Both the position numbers and the translations under genes were made by a program. From NCBI GenBank assembly GCA_014381165.1, contig JACMIM010000238.1, positions 1 through 6,030 of the forward strand: 6,030 nt of DNA, written 5' to 3'. Positions 1-4,846 of this stretch are shown here, one piece after another. The DNA comes from Roseiflexaceae bacterium (GTDB lineage Bacteria > Chloroflexota > Chloroflexia > Chloroflexales > Roseiflexaceae). Under the pieces are notes generated by a model that was not told the origin of the DNA, did no database searches, and worked only from the letters and a program-made list of their open reading frames with translations. The number at the start of each line of letters is the position of its first letter. Within the stretch, counting starts at the first letter, position 1.

Positions 1-61
1 GACAAGATGACAAGATGACAAGATGACAAGATGACAAGATGACAAGATGACGAGATGACAA
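1..61. repeat. 8-bp tandem repeat, about 7.5 units
   Basis: Six perfect copies of GACAAGAT run from position 1 to 48. A variant unit GACGAGAT follows at 49-56 and then a partial unit. The array starts at the window edge, so its true length is unknown. It lies downstream of the 3' end of the 478-aa stress gene and contains no plausible gene. The sequence alone shows the periodicity; any role is unknown. Confidence 0.95.
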
Positions 62-96
62 GTATTCTGTCATCTCGTCATCTTGTCATCTTGTCA
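32..96. repeat. Perfect inverted repeat, 28-bp arms
   Basis: The left arm (32-59) is the exact reverse complement of the right arm (69-96), with a 9-nt loop at 60-68. The variant unit GACGAGAT on the left is matched by ATCTCGTC on the right, so the arms correspond unit for unit. This suggests inversion of part of the 8-bp array rather than independent growth. A transcript running off the stress gene at 126 would form a very long hairpin here. There is no T-run after it on the minus strand, so it is not a standard intrinsic terminator, although it could still stabilise a 3' end. Confidence 0.93.
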
Positions 97-125
97 CTGC
101 ATCAACGGGCTGGTTCAGCTGCTGT

Positions 126-1562
126 TTACGCCTTGCCGCGGGCGCGATCCCAAGCGTAGCGCACGCCGTCCTTGAACTGATCCCAAGTGCCGGGGTTGCG
201 CTCTTCCCAGCGGGTGCGGGCGTCGGTTTCTACCGTCGTCCAGTCCGAATCGCGGTAGCGGTCGTCGCCAGCCAGGTTGTAGCCGTAGCGATAGACTGGG
301 CCATACGAATCGTAATCCATGCCGCTGGTGGCAAAGTTGCTCTGGTAGTGGTTGCGGAAGTCGCTGTCGTAGGTCGAGAACTCGGCCCCACCGACGCTGC
401 GGGTCGCGTCCGTGGTGCGGGTCGCGTCCACGGTGGTGGTGCTGCCGCTCAGATCCTGCACATCCACATCCTGGCGTCGCACGGTGTCGCGAACGGTTTC
501 GGTGCGCTCGTCGACATCCTTGCGCAGCACAACTTCCTCGACCACGCGCGTGCGCTTGGCGACAACCGCCTCCTCAGAGCTTTCGGTCATCTCAATTGTG
601 CGCTCCTCGAAGGCCATGTCGGTGTTGCTGACATCGCGGTCGACTGGATGCCGCTCGATCTCGACGCGCTCCTGGCGCAGTGTTACCTGCTCCTCGACCG
701 GGCGCTCGGTGACAAACGTGCGTACCCGCACGCCGCCACCCTGAACGGCGCGCTTGCCGACCTCGATATCCTCCTCGATCACTTCCAGCACATCGTCGCC
801 GGTGCGGTCGATGCTGCGGTCGCGATCGATGGTGCGGTCGCGGTCGATGGTGCGGGTTGTGTTGGTCGTGTCGGTCACGGCAACAGGGGCCGTAGCCACA
901 CCGCCGTACATCTCGGGATCCGAATCGTAGCGCGAGCGGAAGCCCGTGATCTCGTCGGTGGTATAGGGCTGCGCAGCGTCGTCGTAGTTCCAGCCGTTCG
1001 TGCGGTAATCCTCGGAGCGGCGGTCGATGTCGACGACATTGTAGCGCGACATAATGTCAGCTGCCGTCTCAGCCTCGCCAGCCTCGTCGGCGCGAACAAC
1101 TACCAGCGTGCCGCCACGGCGAACACCCTCGGTATAGACCTCGGCGTCGGGGCGGGGAATGCCAGCGTCGACCAGCGGGCCAACCAGTGCGCCCGAAGCG
1201 GCACCGATACCAGCACCAAGCGCCGTCGCTGCACCAACTGTCGCTGCGCCAGCGCCGAGCGCTGCGGCCAGCGGGCCGGCGGCAATGATCGGGCCAACGC
1301 CCGGGATGGCCAGTGCCGCAAGACCGGCCAGCAAGCCGAGGCCAGCGCCAGTTGCCGTGCCAGCAACCGCGCCCGAACCAGCCTGTTCAGCTGCGTTGTC
1401 GTCCATCTTGTCGCCGCCCTGGCTGGTGGCAAACTCGCCCGATGCATCATTCGAGACGATGCTGATATCACTGTTGTTGAACCCGCCATTGGCTTCCAGG
1501 TCGCGAACAACGTTCTGGGCCTCCTGCGTCGTGTCGAACAGGCCAACTACTGTCTGAGCCAT
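126..1562 (-). CDS. YflT-like/DUF2382 (YsnF) multidomain stress protein, 478 aa
   Basis: The predicted protein has four parts. Residues 4-38 and about 139-182 look like the two halves of the small alpha/beta fold of YflT-like general stress proteins (motifs VVGLFDTTQEAQ and EGVRRGGTLVVVRAD). Between them, residues 61-135 are a glycine/alanine-rich hydrophobic stretch that could insert in or lie against a membrane. Residues 238-257 are a charged repeat linker built on TIDRDR. Residues 258-370 are a charged beta-rich DUF2382 (YsnF/AvaK) domain. Residues 398-478 are a Tyr/Trp-rich tail (motifs HYQSNF, YRYGY, NPGTWDQFKDGVRYAW) that I recognise from bacterial stress proteins of this class. Proteins of these families are associated with general or envelope stress; the biochemical activity is unknown. 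The start was chosen at MAQTVVGLFD because AAGGAGG lies 7 nt upstream; the frame stays open 24 codons further, but that extension has no family resemblance. A sigma-54-like site lies about 65 bp upstream. Confidence 0.9.
   Translation of the reverse strand: MAQTVVGLFDTTQEAQNVVRDLEANGGFNNSDISIVSNDASGEFATSQGGDKMDDNAAEQAGSGAVAGTATGAGLGLLAGLAALAIPGVGPIIAAGPLAAALGAGAATVGAATALGAGIGAASGALVGPLVDAGIPRPDAEVYTEGVRRGGTLVVVRADEAGEAETAADIMSRYNVVDIDRRSEDYRTNGWNYDDAAQPYTTDEITGFRSRYDSDPEMYGGVATAPVAVTDTTNTTRTIDRDRTIDRDRSIDRTGDDVLEVIEEDIEVGKRAVQGGGVRVRTFVTERPVEEQVTLRQERVEIERHPVDRDVSNTDMAFEERTIEMTESSEEAVVAKRTRVVEEVVLRKDVDERTETVRDTVRRQDVDVQDLSGSTTTVDATRTTDATRSVGGAEFSTYDSDFRNHYQSNFATSGMDYDSYGPVYRYGYNLAGDDRYRDSDWTTVETDARTRWEERNPGTWDQFKDGVRYAWDRARGKA
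816..851. repeat. 18-bp in-gene tandem repeat encoding TIDRDR
   Basis: Two adjacent 18-bp units (816-833 and 834-851) differ at one base. On the minus strand they encode the TIDRDR hexapeptide repeats of the linker between the stress domain and DUF2382. A more diverged unit continues on the low-coordinate side as SIDRTG. The unit is a multiple of three, so copy changes would alter linker length without shifting the frame. Confidence 0.85.
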
Positions 1563-1569
1563 TGCTCTT

Positions 1570-1576
1570 CCTCCTT
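1570..1576 (-). promoter_or_regulatory. Ribosome binding site deciding the start of the 478-aa stress gene
   Basis: The minus strand reads AAGGAGG, followed by 7 nt and ATG at 1562. This is a near-ideal Shine-Dalgarno match and supports the internal start over the longer open frame that begins at 1634. Confidence 0.85.
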
Positions 1577-1626
1577 GAATGCTTTTCGCGCAAGCACAGC
1601 TTGTGCGACTCTCCCTCCGCCTGTAT

Positions 1627-1643
1627 TGCAACACTCGTGCCAG
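1627..1643 (-). promoter_or_regulatory. Candidate sigma-54 (-24/-12) promoter of the 478-aa stress gene
   Basis: The minus strand reads CTGGCACGAGTGTTGCA. This fits every specified position of the classical sigma-54 consensus YTGGCACGRNNNTTGCW, with GG (1641-1640) and GC (1629-1628) exactly 12 bp apart. Transcription would start near 1616 and give a leader of about 54 nt that ends in the strong ribosome binding site. The placement relative to the gene is right. The main doubt is whether this organism has RpoN and an enhancer-binding activator; sigma-54 is not universal in this phylum and neither gene is in the window. Confidence 0.55.
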
Positions 1644-1662
1644 AACCTGGTAGCTCCGCGTA

Positions 1663-1682
1663 CCCGGCGCTGAAGCGCCGGG
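1663..1682. repeat. GC hairpin with TGAA loop between the two DUF2382 genes
   Basis: Arms CCCGGCGC (1663-1670) and GCGCCGGG (1675-1682) enclose TGAA. The same hairpin, with one G-U pair and in the opposite orientation, recurs at 4326-4345, so this is a dispersed element. It sits between the 215-aa gene and the sigma-54-like site. No T-run follows on either strand, so a plain intrinsic terminator is unlikely. Confidence 0.85.
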
Positions 1683-1698
1683 CTATTGGGGTAGGAAT

Positions 1699-2346
1699 TT
1701 ATTCTGTGGTGTTTGTGGTCGGTACGCGCTCGATCTCGACCTCCTGGCGGCGCAGGCGTACTGGTTCGCTCCAGGCTTCCTCGCTGCGCGTGCGGCGAAT
1801 ACGCAGCTCCTCGGTCAGCACCAGCCGCTTTTCCACCACCAGCCGTTCCTCATAGATCGGCACGATCAGCAGATCTCCCTCCTCGCGTGGGGCCTGGGCT
1901 GCCTCCACGAACTGATTGATTGGCACCCGCTCGACCTCGACGCGCTCGTGCATGAGCGTTTGGCTGGCGATCTCCTCGCGCTCGACCGTGCGGGTGTGGA
2001 TACGCACCGTCGCCTGCCCCACCGCGCGTTTGCTGACCACCAGCTGCTCCTCGATGATTGGCAGCACAAGTTGATCGCCATCGATCGTGGTTTGCTCGGT
2101 AGTCTGATCGGTCGTAAACCCCGGGCGCTGGCTGCGCTGCTGCTCTAATTGGTCGAGGTCGAGTGGCAGGTAGTAGCTGCCGTCCTCGCGGACGATGAGC
2201 ATGCTTGAAAGAACCAGGATCGACCGGCCATCTTCGAGCTGAATGGTGGTGAACTCGCTGCCTGTCTCGCGATCAGTCACAATTTCGCCAAGCGACCCGC
2301 GGCGTCCGACTTTGTCAATCACCGTCTGCATGTTCTGGCGCTCCAT
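1699..2346 (-). CDS. PRC-barrel-like plus duplicated DUF2382 (YsnF) protein, 215 aa
   Basis: Residues 6-64 form a run of short beta strands (TVIDKVG, LGEIVTD, TTIQLEDGRSILVLSSML) resembling a PRC-barrel domain, which often precedes YsnF domains. A Gln/Thr-rich linker follows. Residues 93-143 and 160-210 are two copies of the DUF2382 half-motif, offset by 67 residues without a gap: each begins I/VPIxEExLVVxKR and ends VExERVP or IERVP. The same motif is present in the neighbouring 478-aa protein. No signal peptide or membrane segment is visible, so it is probably cytoplasmic. The family is linked to stress responses; its activity is unknown. The annotated ATG has AGGAG only 3 nt upstream. A second in-frame ATG at 2331 (residue 6) has GGAG 9 nt upstream and could be the true start. 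It may be co-transcribed with the downstream stress gene, although a hairpin and a promoter-like site separate them. Confidence 0.85.
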   Translation of the reverse strand: MERQNMQTVIDKVGRRGSLGEIVTDRETGSEFTTIQLEDGRSILVLSSMLIVREDGSYYLPLDLDQLEQQRSQRPGFTTDQTTEQTTIDGDQLVLPIIEEQLVVSKRAVGQATVRIHTRTVEREEIASQTLMHERVEVERVPINQFVEAAQAPREEGDLLIVPIYEERLVVEKRLVLTEELRIRRTRSEEAWSEPVRLRRQEVEIERVPTTNTTE

Positions 2347-2367
2347 AGACTCCTCTTTTCAGTATCA

Positions 2368-2522
2368 GGACTTTCGCAGTTGGCGGTTCCTGCCTGCCGC
2401 AGCACGGAAGATATCTTTTTTGTTTCGGTTTTGGCGCTTCGGGCCAAAAACCGAAACAAGTATTCGTTAGTTCCTTGCCCGCCGCAGGCGAAATGAACGC
2501 GCTTGGGCAACTGCGTAACTCC
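2368..2522. repeat. Noncoding repeat-like element with imperfect terminal inverted repeats
   Basis: The 220-bp gap between the ATPase and the 215-aa gene is organised symmetrically. The ends, 2368-2385 and 2505-2522, are inverted repeats matching at 14 of 18 positions and centred on CGCAGTTG/CAACTGCG. Inside, 2386-2408 and 2470-2492 are imperfect direct copies starting GTTCCT and containing GCCGCAG. A long hairpin lies in the middle (2420-2459). This looks like a small nonautonomous element or a dispersed repeat. Open frames crossing it are too composition-driven to call genes. Confidence 0.6.
2420..2459. repeat. Long hairpin inside the element
   Basis: The left arm (2420-2435) pairs with the right arm (2443-2459) over 16 bp with a single bulged A and a 7-nt loop. 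The stem contains TTTCGGTTTTGGC and its complement. A T-run precedes it on the plus strand and an A-run follows it on the minus strand, so on the minus strand, where the neighbouring genes are transcribed, it lacks the U-tract of an intrinsic terminator. A stable RNA stem is expected in the leader of the 215-aa gene or at the 3' end of the ATPase transcript. Confidence 0.85.
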
Positions 2523-2566
2523 TATTTGCGCTTCGCGCGTTTGTGCCTCGGATAAGATTGCAATCA

Positions 2567-3877
2567 CTACAGTTCGACGAAGTAGGATTTGCACGCCGCC
2601 GCCAGCAGTTCACGCGACATCGTGGGCTGGGTGCGCGTAAATTTGGCGATATCAATCAGTTGGTCGATCAAGTCGCGCGGATGGACGGCGCGCAGCTCCA
2701 ACTTGCGCTTGGCGTACTCTTGCTCGAACAGGTAGCGTAGCCCTTCGTCGGAGTAGGCCACGCCCTTCGTCCGGCAGATGCGCCGCATGATCTCGCGGTA
2801 CTCCGCTGGCGAGGGGTTCTGCACCTCGACTTTATAGCGGATGCGCCGTAGAAAAGCTTCATCGACCAGTTGCTTCGGCTCGATATTGGTCGAGAAGATG
2901 ATCAACTGATCGAATGGCACTTCGATCTTCTTGCCGGTGTGTAGCGTCAGATAGTCGACGCGCTTTTCCAGCGGCACGATCCAGCGGTTGAGCAGATCGC
3001 GCGGGCGCATCTGTTGGCGGCCAAAGTCATCGATCAAGAACAGGCCGCCATTGGCCTTCATCTGCAATGGGGCTTCGTAGTATTTAGCGTACTCGTCATA
3101 CGTCAGGTCGAGCGAGTCCATGTTCAGCTCGCCGCCGGCGATCACAATCGGGCGCTTCGAAAGCACCCAGCGCCGGTCGTAGGCCCAATCGCTGTTGACC
3201 GAGCTGTTGACCATCTCGTGGTGGATAGGGTCGAACACGCGAATGACCTGACTGTCAACGATCAGTGCGTGCGGGATCGGCAGCGCGTCCGAGAGCAGGC
3301 GCGCCACCGCCTCGGCAATACTGGTCTTGCCATTACCGGCGTGGCCGAACAGAAACACCGAGCGGCCGGAGTTGATCGCCGGGCCAAGTTGGATCAGCAG
3401 GGCGTCGTTGATCACCAGGTGCTGGAAGGCCTCGCGGATGGACTCCTCGGAAACTACCAGGCTCTGGGTCGAGTAATCGCGCATGATCTTGGTGTAGGCT
3501 TCCAGCGGCACCGGGGCCGGCCCCATGTACTGTGAGCGCTCGTTCAGCTCCTTGGCGCGCTCGACACCGCGTGTCGAAACCTGGAAGCGGTACGAGCGCT
3601 CGCCGACGCCGCCAGCGCCCTTGACCTCGACCAGTTGTTCACGGCGCAGATAGGCGACTGCCTGATCCAGCACGCCCTCATACGGCAGGTGCAGCATCTC
3701 GACCAGCTGCTGACCAGTCATCTCGCCCACCAGGTAGAGCGCGCGCAGCACCATATCCGAGATGTACGAGACCTGTAGGCCAGTCTCAGCCACATTGCGC
3801 GGGCGCTGCGGCAGGGTCGCAAGCAGTGGTTCGGTAACACCGCTCAGTTTTATCGATTGCAAAGGTGGCGTTGACAT
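2567..3877 (-). CDS. Winged-helix AAA+ family ATPase, 436 aa
   Basis: Residues about 40-110 look like a winged-helix domain (GEMTGQQLVEMLHL, then YLRREQLVEV, then YRFQVSTRGVERA). The AAA+ core follows: Walker A GHAGNGKTS at 178-186, Walker B LFLIDDFG at 279-286 with acidic D283/D284, a sensor-1-like FSTN at 328-331, an arginine pair in FLRRIRYKV at 342-350, and a C-terminal HPRDL motif at 399-403 that may supply sensor 2. All motifs needed for ATP binding and hydrolysis appear intact. I recognise the general class from Chloroflexota and other bacteria, but know of no assigned substrate. A DNA- or protein-binding role for the winged helix is inference. The start at MSTPPL is chosen because GGAGG lies 7 nt upstream; the frame is open 37 codons further, but that part runs through a promoter-like site and a repeat. 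It is divergent from nuoA and upstream of two stress genes, with no overlap. Confidence 0.88.
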   Translation of the reverse strand: MSTPPLQSIKLSGVTEPLLATLPQRPRNVAETGLQVSYISDMVLRALYLVGEMTGQQLVEMLHLPYEGVLDQAVAYLRREQLVEVKGAGGVGERSYRFQVSTRGVERAKELNERSQYMGPAPVPLEAYTKIMRDYSTQSLVVSEESIREAFQHLVINDALLIQLGPAINSGRSVFLFGHAGNGKTSIAEAVARLLSDALPIPHALIVDSQVIRVFDPIHHEMVNSSVNSDWAYDRRWVLSKRPIVIAGGELNMDSLDLTYDEYAKYYEAPLQMKANGGLFLIDDFGRQQMRPRDLLNRWIVPLEKRVDYLTLHTGKKIEVPFDQLIIFSTNIEPKQLVDEAFLRRIRYKVEVQNPSPAEYREIMRRICRTKGVAYSDEGLRYLFEQEYAKRKLELRAVHPRDLIDQLIDIAKFTRTQPTMSRELLAAACKSYFVEL

Positions 3878-3884
3878 AGCTATG

Positions 3885-3889
3885 CCTCC
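3885..3889 (-). promoter_or_regulatory. Ribosome binding site deciding the ATPase start
   Basis: The minus strand reads GGAGG, 7 nt before the ATG at 3877. This argues for the 436-aa product rather than the longer open frame. Confidence 0.85.
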
Positions 3890-3921
3890 AGGCGGATTGT
3901 GCATTCTAGTGCGGCACGGCC

Positions 3922-3951
3922 AGTATAGCACAGGCGGCAAGTCGGGTGCAA
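3922..3951 (-). promoter_or_regulatory. Candidate sigma-70-type promoter for the ATPase
   Basis: The minus strand has TATACT (3927-3922) as a -10 one base from consensus, and TTGCAC (3951-3946) as a weak -35 with an 18-bp spacer. Transcription would begin near 3915, giving a leader of about 38 nt before the ATPase start. The -35 hexamer overlaps the edge of the 42-bp repeat. The weak -35 keeps confidence moderate. Confidence 0.45.
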
Positions 3952-4058
3952 CGAGCGGGTGCGGCGTGGGATGTTGCGCCGCCATCACGTCGGCGGGCTG
4001 GAAGCCATGCCGATAGCAGACGAAACGTGCTGAAGCCCGTTGCAGCAGTTCAACGCGC
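3948..4058. repeat. Duplicated structured unit, copy 1
   Basis: Bases 3948-3989 are identical to 4134-4175 (42 bp) and contain a GCGGCG/CGCCGC stem (3961-3966 with 3977-3982). Next comes a small hairpin, GGCT/AGCC at 3996-4006. The unit ends in a GCTGAAGC...GTTGCA...GTTCAA...CGCGC string at 4027-4058 that resembles 4211-4245. Equal spacing of both matched parts (186 and 184 bp) indicates duplication of the whole unit of about 110 bp, with faster drift outside the core. Confidence 0.75.
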
Positions 4059-4069
4059 TTCAGCGCGTT
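4052..4069. repeat. Hairpin AACGCGC-TTCA-GCGCGTT
   Basis: Seven-base arms enclose a TTCA loop, and TTATAT follows on the plus strand. It resembles an intrinsic terminator in shape, but no plus-strand gene precedes it. It belongs to the same loop family as the other hairpins in the window. Confidence 0.8.
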
Positions 4070-4082
4070 TTATATACCAGCA

Positions 4083-4098
4083 GCGGGTTTCAACCCGC
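4083..4098. repeat. Hairpin GCGGGT-TTCA-ACCCGC
   Basis: Six-base perfect arms enclose TTCA, 13 nt after the previous hairpin. The stem sequence differs but the loop is the same. Confidence 0.8.
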
Positions 4099-4133
4099 CC
4101 GCGCCCAGTCTGCGCAAAAGTCTACGTCACACC

Positions 4134-4245
4134 GCAACGAGCGGGTGCGGCGTGGGATGTTGCGCCGCCATCACGGCCACCGGATGAATCCGGCGTCTGA
4201 TACGCTAAAATGCGCTGAAGCGCGTTGCACGGGTTCAAACCGCGC
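4134..4245. repeat. Duplicated structured unit, copy 2
   Basis: The 42-bp core (4134-4175) is identical to copy 1. It is followed by the hairpin CCGGA-TGAA-TCCGG (4180-4193), which takes the place of the GGCT/AGCC hairpin in copy 1. Next comes GCGC-TGAA-GCGC (4212-4223) and a GTTGCACGGGTTCAAACC string. The stem has changed on both sides between copies while pairing is kept, which suggests that the structure matters. Confidence 0.75.
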
Positions 4246-4325
4246 ATAACACGCGCGAACTGCGCTGCCCACCCAAGCGCAATCGCCCGATGCTTTAGCA
4301 CCGAGGTGGCCGCAAAACCAACGAG

Positions 4326-4345
4326 CTCGGCGCTTCAGCGCCGGG
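4326..4345. repeat. GC hairpin with TTCA loop just upstream of the nuo promoter
   Basis: Arms CTCGGCGC (4326-4333) and GCGCCGGG (4338-4345) enclose TTCA, with one G-U pair. It is an inverted-orientation relative of the element at 1663-1682. It ends 10 bp before the -35 hexamer of the nuo promoter. Confidence 0.8.
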
Positions 4346-4355
4346 ATTGTGTTTC

Positions 4356-4383
4356 TTGACACAATGCGCCAACGCGCTATAAT
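4356..4383 (+). promoter_or_regulatory. Consensus sigma-70-type promoter of the nuo operon
   Basis: TTGACA (4356-4361) and TATAAT (4378-4383) are both perfect consensus hexamers separated by 16 bp, one short of the optimum. Transcription would begin near 4390, giving a leader of about 94 nt before nuoA. The leader contains a possible small stem, CCGGC/GCCGG at 4436-4452. The position directly upstream of nuoA makes this the likely operon promoter. Confidence 0.85.
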
Positions 4384-4471
4384 TCGGTGGTACCATTGCG
4401 CATGTGGATGCCGCATATCGCGTTTCTGCGCTTGCCCGGCGCTCGCAGCCGGCGGCCTAGCGCGATCGACC

Positions 4472-4477
4472 AAGGGG
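4472..4477 (+). promoter_or_regulatory. Ribosome binding site of nuoA
   Basis: AAGGGG lies 6 nt before the ATG at 4484. It supports this start over the longer open frame beginning at 4349, which would run through the promoter. Confidence 0.75.
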
Positions 4478-4483
4478 CGCTCG

Positions 4484-4846
4484 ATGTCACCGCTGGTAGA
4501 TTACGTTCCAATTCTCGTTTTATTTCTGGTGGCCGTGTTCGTGGCGGTGTTTGTGATTTCGGTCAACTATGTGCTTGGCCCTAAGAACTTGACCAAGCGC
4601 AAGCTGATGCCATATGAATCGGGCATGGAGCCGATCGGATCTGCCCAGCGTCGCTTTCCGGTCAAGTTCCACGTTGCGGCGATGCTGTTCATCCTGTTCG
4701 ACATTGAGGTAGTCTTCTTCTTTCCATTTGCGCTGGTGTACAAGCAGCTCAGCTGGTTCGGCCTGATCGAGATGGGCATCTTCGTTGCGATTCTGCTGGT
4801 CGGCCTATTTTATATCTTCAAGCGAGAGGCGCTGCGATGGGATTAG
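4484..4846 (+). CDS. nuoA: NADH-quinone oxidoreductase subunit A, 120 aa
   Basis: NuoA is a small membrane subunit of respiratory complex I, near the quinone site where the peripheral and membrane arms meet. Three membrane helices are visible at about residues 5-31, 62-85 and 92-113. The conserved YESG motif of the first cytoplasmic loop is at 44-47, and the acidic helix-2 motif FDIEVVFFFP (D73, E75) at 72-81. The length is typical of the family. The start was chosen at MSPLVDY because of the ribosome binding site and because the upstream frame contains the promoter. The gene is first in the operon and overlaps nuoB by 10 nt, which suggests translational coupling. The assignment is firm from family motifs and gene order. 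Confidence 0.97.
   Translation: MSPLVDYVPILVLFLVAVFVAVFVISVNYVLGPKNLTKRKLMPYESGMEPIGSAQRRFPVKFHVAAMLFILFDIEVVFFFPFALVYKQLSWFGLIEMGIFVAILLVGLFYIFKREALRWD

Larger units (their letters stand above)
3878..4355. other. Divergent intergenic region rich in structured repeats
   Basis: No convincing gene lies between the ATPase start and the nuo promoter. Short open frames here run through repeats and lack ribosome binding sites. The region holds a candidate ATPase promoter, two copies of a duplicated unit with a 42-bp identical core, and several hairpins closed by TTCA or TGAA loops. The stretch 4246-4325 shows nothing I can name. Confidence 0.8.

Noticed and set aside
348..1673. Long plus-strand open frame (441 codons) opposite the 478-aa stress gene
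   Set aside because: It is antisense to a gene with clear domains and a strong ribosome binding site, and its product is low-complexity Ala/Val/Arg-rich with no family resemblance.
2420..2459. Intrinsic terminator of the ATPase transcript
   Set aside because: The stem is strong but is followed by an A-run rather than a T-run on the minus strand.
2319..2594. Minus-strand open frame of 91 codons across the gap after the ATPase
   Set aside because: It overlaps both neighbouring genes and reads through the repeat element and its hairpin; no ribosome binding site or family motif is seen.
4224..4245. GGGTTCAAACC string resembling the T-arm of a tRNA
   Set aside because: No acceptor stem, anticodon arm or D-arm can be placed around it; it fits the hairpin repeat family better.
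3946..4249. Plus-strand open frames of 69-84 codons in the repeat region
   Set aside because: They run through the duplicated 42-bp core and hairpins and lack a ribosome binding site.
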